NCBI GenBank assembly: GCA_001898935.1
Contig: MKVT01000021.1
Location: 1 to 64,000, forward strand
Direction of reading: 5' to 3'
DNA: 64,000 nt
From: Paludibacter sp. 47-17
Lineage (GTDB): Bacteria > Bacteroidota > Bacteroidia > Bacteroidales > Paludibacteraceae
Notes under the pieces: generated by a model
The model's database searches: none
Seen by the model: only the letters and a program-made list of their open reading frames with translations
Told to the model about the DNA's origin: nothing
Translations under genes and position numbers: made by a program
Shown here: in pieces, positions 9,319 to 20,600 of the stretch
How the letters are laid out: each line of letters opens with the position of its first letter
Numbering within the stretch: position 1 is the first letter of the stretch

Positions 9319-10125
9319 TTAGTGATTCACACTGGCAATAGCCTCTTTTTCGATATCTTTAAAATACTTGTAGGTACTTACCTTCAGTTCGTCGCAGGCG
9401 GGTTCGTCGCATACAATAATTGCTTTGGGATGCAATTGCAATGCGCTGATGGTCCACATGTGGTTCACTCCCTCTTCGATTCCATGACGAAGCGCGCGGG
9501 CTTTATTATGACCATTCACAATAATCAGCACTTCTTTGGCAGCCATCACGGTGCCCACACCAACGGTAAGCGCCATTTTGGGCACTTGGTTCACATCGTG
9601 ATCAAAGAACCGCGAATTGACGATGATCGTATCCTGGGTAAGCGATTTCAGGCGGGTTTTCGAATTGAGCGATGAAGCCGGTTCGTTGAAAGCAATATGC
9701 CCATCGGCGCCAATACCTCCCATAAACAGGTCGATACCTCCGTACGATTCGATTTTAGCTTCATAGGCGGCACATTCGGCATCCAGATCGGCCGCATTCC
9801 CGTTCAGAATATTGGCATTCTCGGGAAGAATATCGATATGACTGAAGAAATTGGTCCACATAAAAGTATAATAACTCTGTTCGTGGTCGCGCGGAATACC
9901 TACGTACTCGTCCATATTGAAGGTTACCACGTTTTTAAACGATACTTTACCTGCCTGATACAATTCAATAAGGGCGCGGTAAGTTCCCAGCGGAGTAGAG
10001 CCGGTAGGCAGGCCGAGTACAAAAGGTTTTTCAGCAGTGGGCCGAGCTTCGTTGATTTTCTCAGCAATGTGGTTAGCTGTCCATTTGGAAATTAATGCAT
10101 AATCATTGTGGATAATTACTCTCAT
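9319..10125 (-). CDS. nagB: Glucosamine-6-phosphate deaminase
   Basis: A 268-residue cytosolic enzyme converting glucosamine-6-phosphate to fructose-6-phosphate and ammonia, the entry step of amino sugars into glycolysis. Family features are clear: [10 protein letters not shown] phosphate loop near residue 40, the [10 protein letters not shown] motif near residue 70 with the general-base aspartate intact, and [16 protein letters not shown] near residue 140. The length is that of the bacterial NagB family. It lies directly downstream of the three PL8 lyases and GH88, which would release HexNAc, so it plausibly handles the amino-sugar product. It has its own -7 box at 10152-10159, so it can also be expressed independently of the locus. 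Confidence 0.95.
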   Translation of the reverse strand: MRVIIHNDYALISKWTANHIAEKINEARPTAEKPFVLGLPTGSTPLGTYRALIELYQAGKVSFKNVVTFNMDEYVGIPRDHEQSYYTFMWTNFFSHIDILPENANILNGNAADLDAECAAYEAKIESYGGIDLFMGGIGADGHIAFNEPASSLNSKTRLKSLTQDTIIVNSRFFDHDVNQVPKMALTVGVGTVMAAKEVLIIVNGHNKARALRHGIEEGVNHMWTISALQLHPKAIIVCDEPACDELKVSTYKYFKDIEKEAIASVNH

Positions 10126-10151
10126 GTCGTGATGTTTTTAGTTTAACGGCG

Positions 10152-10159
10152 CAAATTTA
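10152..10159 (-). promoter_or_regulatory. -7 promoter element for nagB
   Basis: On the minus strand this reads TAAATTTG, fitting TAnnTTTG, 26 bp upstream of the nagB ATG. The region further upstream is the 3' end of the PL8 gene. The tandem YGNAC element of the glycan-locus promoters is absent here. Confidence 0.55.
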
Positions 10160-10166
10160 CAATTTA

Positions 10167-13100
10167 TCAACGACTTAAACGAATTTCTCGCGATAAACCA
10201 TGCTGTGTTTTTACAATTACGGTTGTAGTTTCGTCATTTTGTTCTTCTATGCTGAAGTAATCTGAATCCGAAAATTTCCACCGGCCTTTTAAAACGAGGG
10301 TCAGGCAGCTCTCACCGGATGGCGAATTGATCCACGAACGCGAATAAACACTCCGTTCAATTCTTTTTCCCGATGCATCGTATTCCTCGTCGGCCGGCCC
10401 TTGGTAGAACCGCAGATCGGGGTCGGCAACGCTCAATACCAGTTCGTTGCTCCCGGCATCGCGAACCATTACAATACAAGGATGCGAAACTTCCCGTACG
10501 ATTCCGGAGGCCTTACCCGCCTCGAAAAACACGAAGGCCGAAGTGTTGCTCGCATAATCGTGAACGGCATGGAGCAGCGAATCGTGCGCCAGGATCCGAT
10601 ACAGTCCGGAGCGATTAAAATCGCGGTGAAGCGTTTGCACATCCTTCGATGCCGGTTGAACAGCGATGAAGTACTCGTACGAATCGTCGAGCGAAGCCTG
10701 CCGGCCATGGTTGATATAGGCCAGTGTGAAAGGATGTTGCGTAGGCCTATCGGTTTCTTCGTGCAGCGAATGTTGCACCGACCTCCGGAAGCCGATTTCG
10801 GCATCGCGAATAAAAAAGTAATTGCCCAGCCCATCGGACAGTGCGGCCGACCTTTTCTTGATTGTTTTCTGAAACGGGAGTGGATGGATGGGTTTGTTTT
10901 CTATTTCGGGGACAACATTCGCGAGTGTCGCATCGACCTGAAAAAGGGTGGTATGTACTTCCCGTTCCGCCAACGACGAACGGATGTCCGACCCGAGTGC
11001 AATAATACGGTTATCGAAAAAGAAGAAGGATTTACGTGCCCGGAGCGAACCGTTGTATTTATCGTGTTCGTGTAGCTTCATTGCGTACACACCGTTGGTG
11101 CCTTCCAGCGAGGCGCCGCCGGCAAACGACTCGTCCGACAGTAACATTTCTTCAAACCCCGAATTCTCGTCCACATTGCGGATATCGGCTTTTAATTGAT
11201 GCATCGGGAGTTCGGCAGCAGTGGTTCCCGGGAAATGGTTCCAGTCCCACCCCTCCTGCCGGAAACCCGAACCGGCATTCGACACTGGTTTACCGGAAGT
11301 AAGCAGTTGCAGATGCCCGTGATTCAGGTAGCGTCCGTAATGGTTGGCCCCGAGGTACGATTCGGTGGCCCAAAGGTAGCGGCTATGTCCCATTGCCGTA
11401 GCCATCCATCCATCGCGGCGGTGTACCACGAGCGACGAATACGGAAATACCCGGTTGCCCTGCGGAGGATACTCGGGCCGGAAGCCGGCCGCGATCAGGG
11501 TATGCGCTTCGGGAACCGATTTTTCGTCGGTAAAGGGATTAGACTCGTTTTTTCCGACACCCCCGGCCAGGCGGAGATAAGCAGCAGCCAGGTCGTGATC
11601 GATGGAATCGCGGCCATCGGGCGAACCGGCCAGGGCCAATCGCGCAAAATGCGCCGGCACGATACGTCCCTTTCCGTCGGGGTGCCGGCCCGACAACGAC
11701 AACGGCCAGGTAAGTAAATTACTGTAAAAACGCATCGACAACAGCGCCTGCTTCAGGATTTCATGTCCTTCGGGAGCCAGCGCAAACGTAGTTCGGCTAA
11801 GTACCCAGGCAGCATTCACAGCCCCGGTGAGTCCGCCTACGGCATAGGCCGGGTAATTGTGACGGTGGTGAAACATGCTGCCATCCACTTTAAATGTTCC
11901 CTGCGTACCGTCGGAATATTGTAATCCGTTATCGACCCACCGCACCAGGGCTTTCAGGTAACGCACCTTGTCCGGCGAGTCGGGCATCATCAGCACCGAA
12001 GCCAAACGTCCCGACAACGAAGTATTGAAAGCATCCACATCCATCCCTTTTACCTCAGGAGCCCGCTTCACTTCCCCGGTTCCGGCAAACCACTCCATCG
12101 CCTGCTGCACCTGGTGTTGCAATCCGGCTCCGGCGAGCACCTCTTTCATCAGCAACATCGACGGGTAATACTGGCGCATCGCATACCCCAGGTGGTGCAG
12201 CGTTCCCATGGCGCTCCCGGCCCTGAACCCCTGATCGAGCAGGTGGCGGGTGAGCAATACGTACATTCCGGCCAGTTCCTGCTTAACACCGGCTGCCGTA
12301 TTGTTGTGCCAGGCAATGGCCAGGTCGTATAACAGATCGTTCGCCGACGAAAGTCCCGAAGGACCTGCAAACAGTTCGTTGTACCTTGGAGCGCCCAGTT
12401 TCTGGTAGGTCTCGCCATACCGTTCAAAAAACAGGGGTAAACCGGTGATGCGGCCGGTGCTGTCGCGCCGGATCCGGTAAGCTTTGAACCGTTTTTTAAG
12501 CTCTGCTGCAGACTTTGCCTTTGAACCGTTTTTCACCAGCTTCAAAAAGCGGTCTTCAATAGTAGCCAACTCCTGGTAGGTGTCGGCATTTACCCGGTCC
12601 GGAAGCGGAAAATCGAATTCCTTTTGCCACGAATCCAGCAAAATCAACCAATGGCTATTGGTTTCCTTATTGATAAAGGGAGCCTGAACATCGGCCGTAT
12701 GATGCCTTATATCCTGGAGCGACGACAACAGCACATGATCAAAATACATCACTCCATTACCGGCTCCCTCTATTTTAACTTTCACCTGGTCCATCCCTTT
12801 TTCGGGCTTTCCCTGCATATCGCGGTCGAATGCCACCCAGGCTCCGCTCCATCCTTTGAAATCGAGGCCATAGTGAAACCACGAACACACTCTGCCCGCT
12901 TTCAGGAATTCGAACCGAAGCTGCGCATCGCCCAGCGACTCGGGCAGGTACACCCAGAAAACGAAAGTCGATACCGCATTATCGTCATTGTTTTCGTAGG
13001 GGAAAAGATAATTTACCGGCTGGTGAATACCGAACTCTGCACCTTCCTGATTCCACTGCCAGGCCAGACTTTTCGTTCCATGCTTGAAATGAAGTCCGGA

Positions 13101-13238
13101 ACTGTACAGGCGCGAATGGGCGCCGGCTTTTGCAGGGCCGACGGAATCTTCAAACGATAAAACGGAAGGATGCGCGAACTCCTGTGCAGGGAGCCACAGA
13201 GAGAACGTCAACAGCACACCGGTAAACCAACTTCTCAT
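10167..13238 (-). CDS. PL8 chondroitin/hyaluronan lyase, copy 1 (no T9SS domain)
   Basis: A 1023-residue secreted polysaccharide lyase that cleaves uronic-acid glycosaminoglycans by beta-elimination, leaving 4,5-unsaturated products. A signal peptide ends near residue 19 (WLPAQ). The order matches chondroitinase ABC: N-terminal jelly-roll domain (about 25-180), alpha/alpha toroid (about 200-560) and C-terminal beta-sandwiches. The four residues aligning with the Proteus enzyme's His501, Tyr508, Arg560 and Glu653 are visible: FHHRHNYPAY near 450, LSGRHP near 517 and TESYLG near 624. Unlike the two upstream paralogues it has no T9SS sorting domain, ending soon after its last sandwich, so it is probably periplasmic or otherwise anchored. 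It is last in the PL8-PL8-GH88-PL8 series, 5 bp after GH88. Confidence 0.92.
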   Translation of the reverse strand: MRSWFTGVLLTFSLWLPAQEFAHPSVLSFEDSVGPAKAGAHSRLYSSGLHFKHGTKSLAWQWNQEGAEFGIHQPVNYLFPYENNDDNAVSTFVFWVYLPESLGDAQLRFEFLKAGRVCSWFHYGLDFKGWSGAWVAFDRDMQGKPEKGMDQVKVKIEGAGNGVMYFDHVLLSSLQDIRHHTADVQAPFINKETNSHWLILLDSWQKEFDFPLPDRVNADTYQELATIEDRFLKLVKNGSKAKSAAELKKRFKAYRIRRDSTGRITGLPLFFERYGETYQKLGAPRYNELFAGPSGLSSANDLLYDLAIAWHNNTAAGVKQELAGMYVLLTRHLLDQGFRAGSAMGTLHHLGYAMRQYYPSMLLMKEVLAGAGLQHQVQQAMEWFAGTGEVKRAPEVKGMDVDAFNTSLSGRLASVLMMPDSPDKVRYLKALVRWVDNGLQYSDGTQGTFKVDGSMFHHRHNYPAYAVGGLTGAVNAAWVLSRTTFALAPEGHEILKQALLSMRFYSNLLTWPLSLSGRHPDGKGRIVPAHFARLALAGSPDGRDSIDHDLAAAYLRLAGGVGKNESNPFTDEKSVPEAHTLIAAGFRPEYPPQGNRVFPYSSLVVHRRDGWMATAMGHSRYLWATESYLGANHYGRYLNHGHLQLLTSGKPVSNAGSGFRQEGWDWNHFPGTTAAELPMHQLKADIRNVDENSGFEEMLLSDESFAGGASLEGTNGVYAMKLHEHDKYNGSLRARKSFFFFDNRIIALGSDIRSSLAEREVHTTLFQVDATLANVVPEIENKPIHPLPFQKTIKKRSAALSDGLGNYFFIRDAEIGFRRSVQHSLHEETDRPTQHPFTLAYINHGRQASLDDSYEYFIAVQPASKDVQTLHRDFNRSGLYRILAHDSLLHAVHDYASNTSAFVFFEAGKASGIVREVSHPCIVMVRDAGSNELVLSVADPDLRFYQGPADEEYDASGKRIERSVYSRSWINSPSGESCLTLVLKGRWKFSDSDYFSIEEQNDETTTVIVKTQHGLSREIRLSR

Positions 13239-13243
13239 AGTAT

Positions 13244-14443
13244 TTACTTCTTCTCGATATTTTGTTTACGAACCAAGGCTTCCAAAAAATAATAGTCGGC
13301 ATAGTTCAGGGGCACATCAATTTCATGGCCATGAGGAATACTTCCTACCGAGTGCATCAACAAGAAGTTATGATTTGTTCCCACGATTGCCAGGTAAGCC
13401 GGCGACGCGAGCGAAGCCACTATTTTATCGGCCGTTTCTTTAAAGCCATTTTGTTTGTACGTACTCAATTCATACAATGCCGAAGCAATAATGGCAGCAG
13501 CCGATGCATCGCGCGGTTCGTTGGGTATAGCAGGCGCATCGAAATCCCAGTAAGGCACCAGATCGGCAGGCATATTCGGGTGGTTGAACAGGTAATTGTA
13601 AATATTTTCGGCCATTTTGAGGTAGCGTTCGTCGCGGGTTTCGCGGTAACATACCGTGTAGCCATAAAGAGCCCAGGCCTGTCCGCGCGCCCAGGCCGAT
13701 TCGTGGGCGTAGCCCTGTGCCGTTTCCCGGCTACGTACTCCGCCTTTTATTTTATCGTAATCAACCACGTGGTAGCTGCTGTAGTCGTCGCGGAAATGGT
13801 GAGCCATTGTTACATCGGCATGACTTACAGCCATTTTGTAAAAGGAGGAATCGCCACTGATTCGTGTTGCCTCAAAAAACAATTCCAGATTCATCATGTT
13901 GTCGATAATCACCGGACACATCCAGCCTCTTTTGCCTTGCCAGCCCCTATCCTCGTCCCACGACTGAATTACACCCGGTACCGGACGATAGCGGGTTGCC
14001 AACGAACGCGCAGCTTCCATCATAACCGACTTATAGGCAGTATCGCCGGTTACCCTCAAAGCATTTCCATAACTACAATTAATCATGAAGCCCACATCGT
14101 GATGCCAGGTAAGGTACTTGGCCGAATCGAGATGTTCGGTATACTTCACGCCAAGTGTTTTCCACTTCTCATCGCCTGTGAGGTCGTACATATACCACAT
14201 GGTTCCGGCAAAAAAACCACTCGTCCAGTCGTCGATGGGCACGTAATGAATTTTGTCGTTTTTGATCGTACGGGGAATCATTATTTTTCCACTTTGTTCG
14301 ATTAATTCGGTTTGAAAACCAATTTGCTGCACGGCAAGGGCTACTGTTTCCTGAATCGGATTAATAACAGGCTTCTGATCGGCCGAAGCACAGGAAGCAA
14401 GTAATCCTGCTGCTGCCAGATAGATTAACGTTTTGAGTTTCAT
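13244..14443 (-). CDS. GH88 unsaturated glucuronyl hydrolase (lipoprotein)
   Basis: A 399-residue lipoprotein (lipobox ending at Cys18, LLASC) of glycoside hydrolase family 88. It hydrates and splits the unsaturated uronic acid from disaccharides left by PL8 lyases, giving 5-keto-4-deoxyuronate and free HexNAc. The alpha6/alpha6-barrel family motifs are present: HHDVGFMINCSYGNA with the first catalytic Asp, IIDNMMNLELFFEA with the second, and HESAWARGQAWALYG. The enzyme sits between two PL8 genes (11 bp from the upstream one, 5 bp from the downstream one), the classic lyase-hydrolase pairing. Lipidation suggests inner-leaflet outer-membrane attachment facing the periplasm. Whether it prefers sulfated or unsulfated disaccharides cannot be told. 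Confidence 0.94.
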   Translation of the reverse strand: MKLKTLIYLAAAGLLASCASADQKPVINPIQETVALAVQQIGFQTELIEQSGKIMIPRTIKNDKIHYVPIDDWTSGFFAGTMWYMYDLTGDEKWKTLGVKYTEHLDSAKYLTWHHDVGFMINCSYGNALRVTGDTAYKSVMMEAARSLATRYRPVPGVIQSWDEDRGWQGKRGWMCPVIIDNMMNLELFFEATRISGDSSFYKMAVSHADVTMAHHFRDDYSSYHVVDYDKIKGGVRSRETAQGYAHESAWARGQAWALYGYTVCYRETRDERYLKMAENIYNYLFNHPNMPADLVPYWDFDAPAIPNEPRDASAAAIIASALYELSTYKQNGFKETADKIVASLASPAYLAIVGTNHNFLLMHSVGSIPHGHEIDVPLNYADYYFLEALVRKQNIEKK

Positions 14444-14454
14444 TGGGAACTTCT

Positions 14455-17400
14455 TTATTGTTTTAGTTTGATAGTTTTTGTTTTACCATTGGATGCAATC
14501 AACCGTACGACGTAGAATCCCGGGGATAATCCGGGCAGCACGATCTGCTGGTGTTGCGAAGCGAAGGTGGTGTGAACCAGCTGTTTTCCGTCGGGTGAAT
14601 ACAGGGTCAGTCGGACGCCTTGTACCGAAGGATCCTGCAATTCGACCGATAGTATGTTCTGATGATTTCGCACGACGACCCATTCACTCTCCTCCGGCCG
14701 ACTCACACTGGTATATCCTTCGGGTTTCAGGGTGAAGTACAATGGTTCGCCCTCGTTAAAAGTAAGGGTAAGCTGGGTCTGGCCCGCTTCGGGAGGATAG
14801 ATTTTCACTCCGGCAGCGTCGTCGAGCAAGTACCAATTGCCATCGAGGGTCAGCGTGGTTTGAGAAGTTGTGGCCTTCCAGCCATAGAGCGCATCGTTCA
14901 CCGGCTTCAGATTCGGATTGGAAGCGGCAAAATACTGCAGTCCGGAGGCATGGTCGGAGCGGTGCATCAGCAGATGCTCGGCAGTCGACGATTTGACAAT
15001 GCCGAAAGCGATATTGAAGTGGGCTGCAAAAAAGCTGTAGGCGGTCGTTTTTGTCGGGAAATAATGTACCGCATGCAAGGTGGAAGTTTGCGATTGTACC
15101 TGGTATATTTCCGCCGGATTAGCGGCGAGTTGCTGCATGATAAGCGGAGTTGCAGCCGGCACCACAACAAAATGATGGCTTTTTCCCGACGGTTTCACCC
15201 CGTGATCCAAAAAGGCTTTTGAAGCCGTAGCCGAAGTCACCGGCGAAGCGGCATCGGTACCTGTTTCATACGGAGTTTTTTGCGTTCCATACATCACCGA
15301 AAGCGCATCATTACCTTGAGGAATAAAGTAACCCGTTCCCTGCGGCGAAATCAGCCAGTTATGCCGATCGCCCGGCAGTTCAGCCTGATAAGCCGCATTG
15401 ATCTCAGTCCCGTTGACGTTGAGCGCTTTGCTTTGCGACGAAATCAGATTCTGAAACAAATTCGTAGCGGTAGTCATCGAATTCGAATAAGTTCCACCCG
15501 AACTAATATTGCTTCCCAGGCTGATAATCAGATCGCCGAAAGCCATCATGCTTTTCTTAAACACCAGATTGGTGGGTACAAATTTCTGACTTCCCCAGTT
15601 ATCGATCTGATCGAAATCGGTGGCAAAAATCCCGCAATCGCCCCATGCCAGCGCACCCGAAAAGTTTTTAGTTTTGGTATACTGATCAAAACGATCGGTA
15701 GTCGTTTTATTGGGCATCATATCGGTCCAACTGGTATAATGCACAGTGGTGGTGCCCGGAATCACGTTCCAGTCCCATCCTCCTCCGTTCGAACTTCCCG
15801 GATATCCGCTTGTAGCCTGCGTCCCGCGGTAAGTAATATCGAGGGTTCCATGGCTCTGATAACGTCCAAAACGATTTTCGCCGCTATAGATTTCGGCTCC
15901 CCAGAACTTAGTGGTGGGTGCCCGCATCGTGGCTACCCAATTGCCTTTTCGGAAAATAGCCGCCGGGCTGTAATTAAACTGGTAGAAACCGTCGTAGTTT
16001 TTTTCGGGCACATCGTACTTCGGCGTATCAAAAAAATAATTATAAGCGGCGGCCAGTTCCGTATCGATAGGCGTACCCAGGATAGCTCCGCCTGCTACGA
16101 TCAGCTGTTCCATCAGGTTACGGTTGAAAAACACCTGAATGCCCGATGCAAAAGGGTTACGCCCCGCCAGCGCGTTGGCATAATGACGCGTATTACCCAG
16201 GTCTTTTGTAGCCATCGTATACTTAGCTATCACAGCTTTACGAAATCGCCGGTAGGCTTCCTGATCCATCGAGAACGAAGTAGCGGATAAAGCAATTAGG
16301 GTTTCGGCCCAGGTTTGGTACGAATACATATAATTATTGTAATGCGTTCCATGATGAAATCCGGTACCGTCGGGTTTCAAAATATCATTACCTCCGGGAG
16401 TGTACATGGTATTACGATCGATAAAACGCTTGACAGCCTTCATTTCACGTACAGCCACTGCATCCTCGTCGTGGAACAGCGCGATGGTAACCATATACGG
16501 CAGGTACAGATACACCACATCGGAATTGAGCGTAGCCAGACAGGTAGCCTCCGGTTCGTAAACCATACCGTAATAACTAATCCAGCGGGCCAGCTTCAAC
16601 ACTTCTTTTTTCTGTTCGGGGCTACAGGCCGGAAGCAGATTCAGCAAACGGGCAGGTATCGTACGTGAAGCCGTATAATCGTTGGATTTGATGATAAAAT
16701 TGGCCCCTTCGCCCAACCCCTGTTCCAGTAAATGATCGAGGAAATTCCGGAATAAGGTGAGCGTTGCCTCGTCTTTCAATCCTTCTGCAGCCAACACTTC
16801 CAGCTTCGTGAGGTAATCGGTTACGGCAGCGGTAGTGAGCGCACTTGCCGATGTCGGAATCACGGTCCCCGACACGGTTCCATCGTCGTTACGTACAATC
16901 GACAAGCTATTCACGTAATTCTTTGCACTCACCAGATTGGCAAATGTACCTGCAGCCGGAGCCGGTTGATACTTCAAACGAAGCGATTGCAAACCGGTTA
17001 TTTCCTCCGGCCGGGGTTCTGCAAGCGGAATATCGGTCGGATTGGCAAACAGGTTCAATTGCTCGTTGTTCGATTTGAAATACTGCCTGTCGAGCAACCA
17101 CTGGCTACCGATGATACGGGAGGCAGCCGTCGGCTGGTTCAATCTCACATCGTCGAAACAAATCGACCGTTCACCGGCCGATGCCGGTTTCAGGGTGAAC
17201 CGAACCGAAGTCACCGTGAAGGACACATTCGACACATACTCGGTGTAGGCCCGGTTAAACTCTCTCCATCCCTTGTAATTAAGCAGGTAATTGGCCGTAC
17301 GGCGCACCACCGACTGCGCCATGAATTCCACTACCAGTGTATCGTTGGCCGGCACCGGAGTGTACACCTGCAGAAACGCCGAATTCCCGGTCGAAGCCGT

Positions 17401-17646
17401 GAAAGCCGGCACCGTAACCGTAAGCACGGACGTACCGGAGGTGGTCCACCGGAGACTTCTTGTACCTTCTTTCCAATGCTTACCGGTGACGGACAGCGTA
17501 CCTTGTCCCGCCGCCCATTCGGCAGGAACGGTCTCCTGCTCGAATAAAAAAGTTTGAGCACTACCTGCCGTCGTATTAGCAAAGAAAAGGAGTAACGCGA
17601 AAAGAACTTTCACATTCAATCCGGCATATTTACGTTCTTGTTTCAT
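14455..17646 (-). CDS. PL8 chondroitin/hyaluronan lyase, copy 2, with T9SS sorting domain
   Basis: A 1063-residue lyase of the same architecture as its neighbours: signal peptide ending near residue 30, jelly-roll, toroid and beta-sandwiches. Catalytic positions are kept: FHHGTHYNNY near residue 430 (His and Tyr in chondroitinase ABC spacing), LAGRNP near 494 (Arg) and WGAEIYSGENRFGRYQ near 584 (Glu). The last 75 residues form a type A T9SS C-terminal domain (SPGFYVVRLI near the end, then a basic tail), so it should pass through the type IX machinery and be released or anchored at the surface. Its ATG overlaps the stop of the upstream PL8 by 4 bp (ATGA), implying translational coupling. Confidence 0.92.
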   Translation of the reverse strand: MKQERKYAGLNVKVLFALLLFFANTTAGSAQTFLFEQETVPAEWAAGQGTLSVTGKHWKEGTRSLRWTTSGTSVLTVTVPAFTASTGNSAFLQVYTPVPANDTLVVEFMAQSVVRRTANYLLNYKGWREFNRAYTEYVSNVSFTVTSVRFTLKPASAGERSICFDDVRLNQPTAASRIIGSQWLLDRQYFKSNNEQLNLFANPTDIPLAEPRPEEITGLQSLRLKYQPAPAAGTFANLVSAKNYVNSLSIVRNDDGTVSGTVIPTSASALTTAAVTDYLTKLEVLAAEGLKDEATLTLFRNFLDHLLEQGLGEGANFIIKSNDYTASRTIPARLLNLLPACSPEQKKEVLKLARWISYYGMVYEPEATCLATLNSDVVYLYLPYMVTIALFHDEDAVAVREMKAVKRFIDRNTMYTPGGNDILKPDGTGFHHGTHYNNYMYSYQTWAETLIALSATSFSMDQEAYRRFRKAVIAKYTMATKDLGNTRHYANALAGRNPFASGIQVFFNRNLMEQLIVAGGAILGTPIDTELAAAYNYFFDTPKYDVPEKNYDGFYQFNYSPAAIFRKGNWVATMRAPTTKFWGAEIYSGENRFGRYQSHGTLDITYRGTQATSGYPGSSNGGGWDWNVIPGTTTVHYTSWTDMMPNKTTTDRFDQYTKTKNFSGALAWGDCGIFATDFDQIDNWGSQKFVPTNLVFKKSMMAFGDLIISLGSNISSGGTYSNSMTTATNLFQNLISSQSKALNVNGTEINAAYQAELPGDRHNWLISPQGTGYFIPQGNDALSVMYGTQKTPYETGTDAASPVTSATASKAFLDHGVKPSGKSHHFVVVPAATPLIMQQLAANPAEIYQVQSQTSTLHAVHYFPTKTTAYSFFAAHFNIAFGIVKSSTAEHLLMHRSDHASGLQYFAASNPNLKPVNDALYGWKATTSQTTLTLDGNWYLLDDAAGVKIYPPEAGQTQLTLTFNEGEPLYFTLKPEGYTSVSRPEESEWVVVRNHQNILSVELQDPSVQGVRLTLYSPDGKQLVHTTFASQHQQIVLPGLSPGFYVVRLIASNGKTKTIKLKQ

Positions 17647-20600
17647 CCTACCACTAATTTAAAAGTTTGGCGACCCGCATCGCGAACCGATGCCACGACA
17701 ACATACACCTGCGGGGCGAGTCGGAAATATTTTTCGTCGGAATAAAAGCTTTGCCTGCAAGCCAATTGACCGTTGGTATAATACACCGATATCTCGGTCG
17801 TCGGTCCGGCGACGCGAAAACCATTAGAAAGCGGAAAGAGCCGAACGACCGGCGACACCGAGGGTACCGAAGTGGTAACCGGCTGAAGCGTAAATTCAAC
17901 GGGGTCGCCCAATCGGCATTTTACAGTCAGGCGCGTTGCAGCACTAAGGTGTTCGACCGCAACGCGATCGTCGGCCACCGGCAATTCCCAGTTCCCGCGC
18001 AATTCGATGGTTTTAAACACGGCAGTACCCGGCACGTAAGTCGGTTCGCTGTTTTTGGTTTTTTCGGGCAAATGCAGCGCCGGGTCGGTAACACTCATTA
18101 CGATCCGGTCGGCCACCGGCCGGTACATCAGCAGGGTTTCGGCATCTGCTTTCCGAAGCAACCCATCGGCAACCGTCACTTCGTCGAAACAGACCCAGGC
18201 CGTTACATCCGAAACGGAATCAAACACCGCATGTGCAATATTATCGGCCCGCACTACCCGGTAAGCAGGTGCCGTGGTCCAACGGCGCGATTCGACCGGA
18301 GTGGGTTTCAGCATCACCATGTATTCGTAGCTTCCTTGAGCCGGGGCGATACCGTGATGAATCCGCGCGGAGAGGAAATTACCCGAGTTTTCGGCCTTCG
18401 TTTTATTGTGGCGCGAATGTTGCAACTTCCCTTCCACTACAAGCCGGTTGCCACCGGCCACCCGGTACTGATTTCCGGTCATATCGCTCACTACCACCAC
18501 CCCGGAAGCCACAGCATCGTGCAAAAACCCTTCGGCCGAGGTAAAACTTCCGTTCAGTGAAACACGATCGGACGGCGATAAAATGACTTGCTGAAAAAGT
18601 GTCGTCTCAACCGGATAGTGTGCACGGGCGGTCTGTATGCCCGTACCCAGGCAGATGAGGCGCTTACCGGTGGCAAACACCGATTTACGGGCTTTAAAGT
18701 CGGAAGTATAATTGGTGTTGTTAATATCATTTTGTTCGTGCAGTTTCATGCCGAACACTCCAAACTGCCCCAGCAACGACGAGGCTCCGGCAAAACGTTC
18801 GGGCGAGCGGGCCATCAGCGTCGAAGTCTGCGGACTTTCGAGCAGGGAAAGAGGAAGCTGCACCGCAGTGGTGCCGGGAAGTTTGTTCCAGTCCCACCCG
18901 TTTTCGGCAAACCGGCTGGCCGCGCGACTCACCGGATCGCCGGCATTCAGAATCTCGACAGCTCCATGACTTTGGTAACGACCATACCGGTTATCGGCCG
19001 TATAAATTTCCGAACCCCACACATCCGAATTATACCCTTTAAGGGTGACCAAAGCGCTACCGGTACGATAAACGCCCAGGGCAGCGTGATTCATCACAAA
19101 AAATCCCTGCGGATTGGTATCGGTAATAAGTCCCAATAGCTGCGCCCGCTCCAGCACTTCAGCGGTCATTGCTCCCGCATGCGGATGCCGGCCCGAAAGT
19201 CCGATGGTCCAGTCGTACGTATGGGTATATTGTTTCATCGCTGTCAGGGCCTTTGCCAGAGAAGCTTTGGCCGGCTCCTCGATAGAGAGTCCCGAATTAC
19301 GCACAGCCATTAAAAAAGAAGTCAACCCTTCGAACCCCCCGATAGCATAGGCCGGATAATGCCCGGCATGATGAAATACAGCACCATCGGGTTTCAAACC
19401 GCCCATATTACCGGGTGTGGGCAGGAGCGACGACGAAGTCCAGTCGATAAGCGCACGTACCGCCCGGTAACTTTCGGTTTCCGCCGGGATCATCAACGCG
19501 GCCATCAATCGCCCGAGCAGCAAGGTATTCCAACTATCGACCACTCCGTCGCGACCTGTTGCCAGGGAAGAACGCGACTCGGGCAATCCGCTCCAGAATC
19601 CGAGCGCATCAGCCACCTGCTGCAACACACCTGCCCGGGCAAGCACGTCGCGCATCAGGTACGAAGCTGCAAAAATCGACCTGGTCTCGTAGCCGTAATG
19701 ATGATTGTTGCCCATTGCGCTCCCCCGGGCAAAGCCCTGGTCGAGCGCATACCTCCAGAGCAACAGAAACTTTTCTTCTGCCGCCGGATTTTTTGTATAC
19801 AAGGCATCCTGAGCAAATCCCATCATCATGGTACCCAATTCGGCCAGCGAATGGTCGTCGGCCGTTTTGTCGGGTTTCACTACCAGCGGTTTACCGGTAA
19901 GAAAGCCATCGACCACCGCAAAGGAAGAATTGGCAAACAAGCTCGTTGCCGAGTTAATCAACGAACTGTTGGCCGATGCCGGCAACAAACCGCTCAGATT
20001 GGCCGCAATGGTAGCAAGCTGGTTGCGCTGCACTGTGGTAAGCGAAGCCGGAACGGAAGTAGCGTACGTGAGTTCGCTCTCCCATTTCCAAAGCGAATTC
20101 CAGTGAGTGATGTATTGTTCCTCGGTATTATCGGGCTGCTGCGCATCGGGAGCATTCTGGTAATTTACATCGGCTACAAACGAAAAACGATCGATAAACA
20201 AACGGCCCGACGGGACGGTGGCCGGACTTAGCAGATGCATTTTCAATCCGGTACGCACCTTTTTGGGACCCTTCATATACTTGCTTCCGATACGGCAGAT
20301 GCGCCACCCTGTATAATTTAATCCGAATTCAAATTGATACTGCACCTGACCGGCCGCATCGCGGTACTCGATCCGTAAAGGAGAACCGGCCGGCCGTTCG
20401 TTGTACACCCAAAAGATCACTCCGTCTCTGAAATTGGAATGCGCGACGGTGTAGTCGCACACCAAGGCCGACGGCGCAATCCAGCTCCATCGGAGGGAAG
20501 CACTTCCTTCTTTATAGGGCGCCGTCACAACAGCCAGCGAACTTCCGGCATCGCCCGCCCTGAACGGATGCGACGCGCCGGGTTCGAAACCATACTGTTG

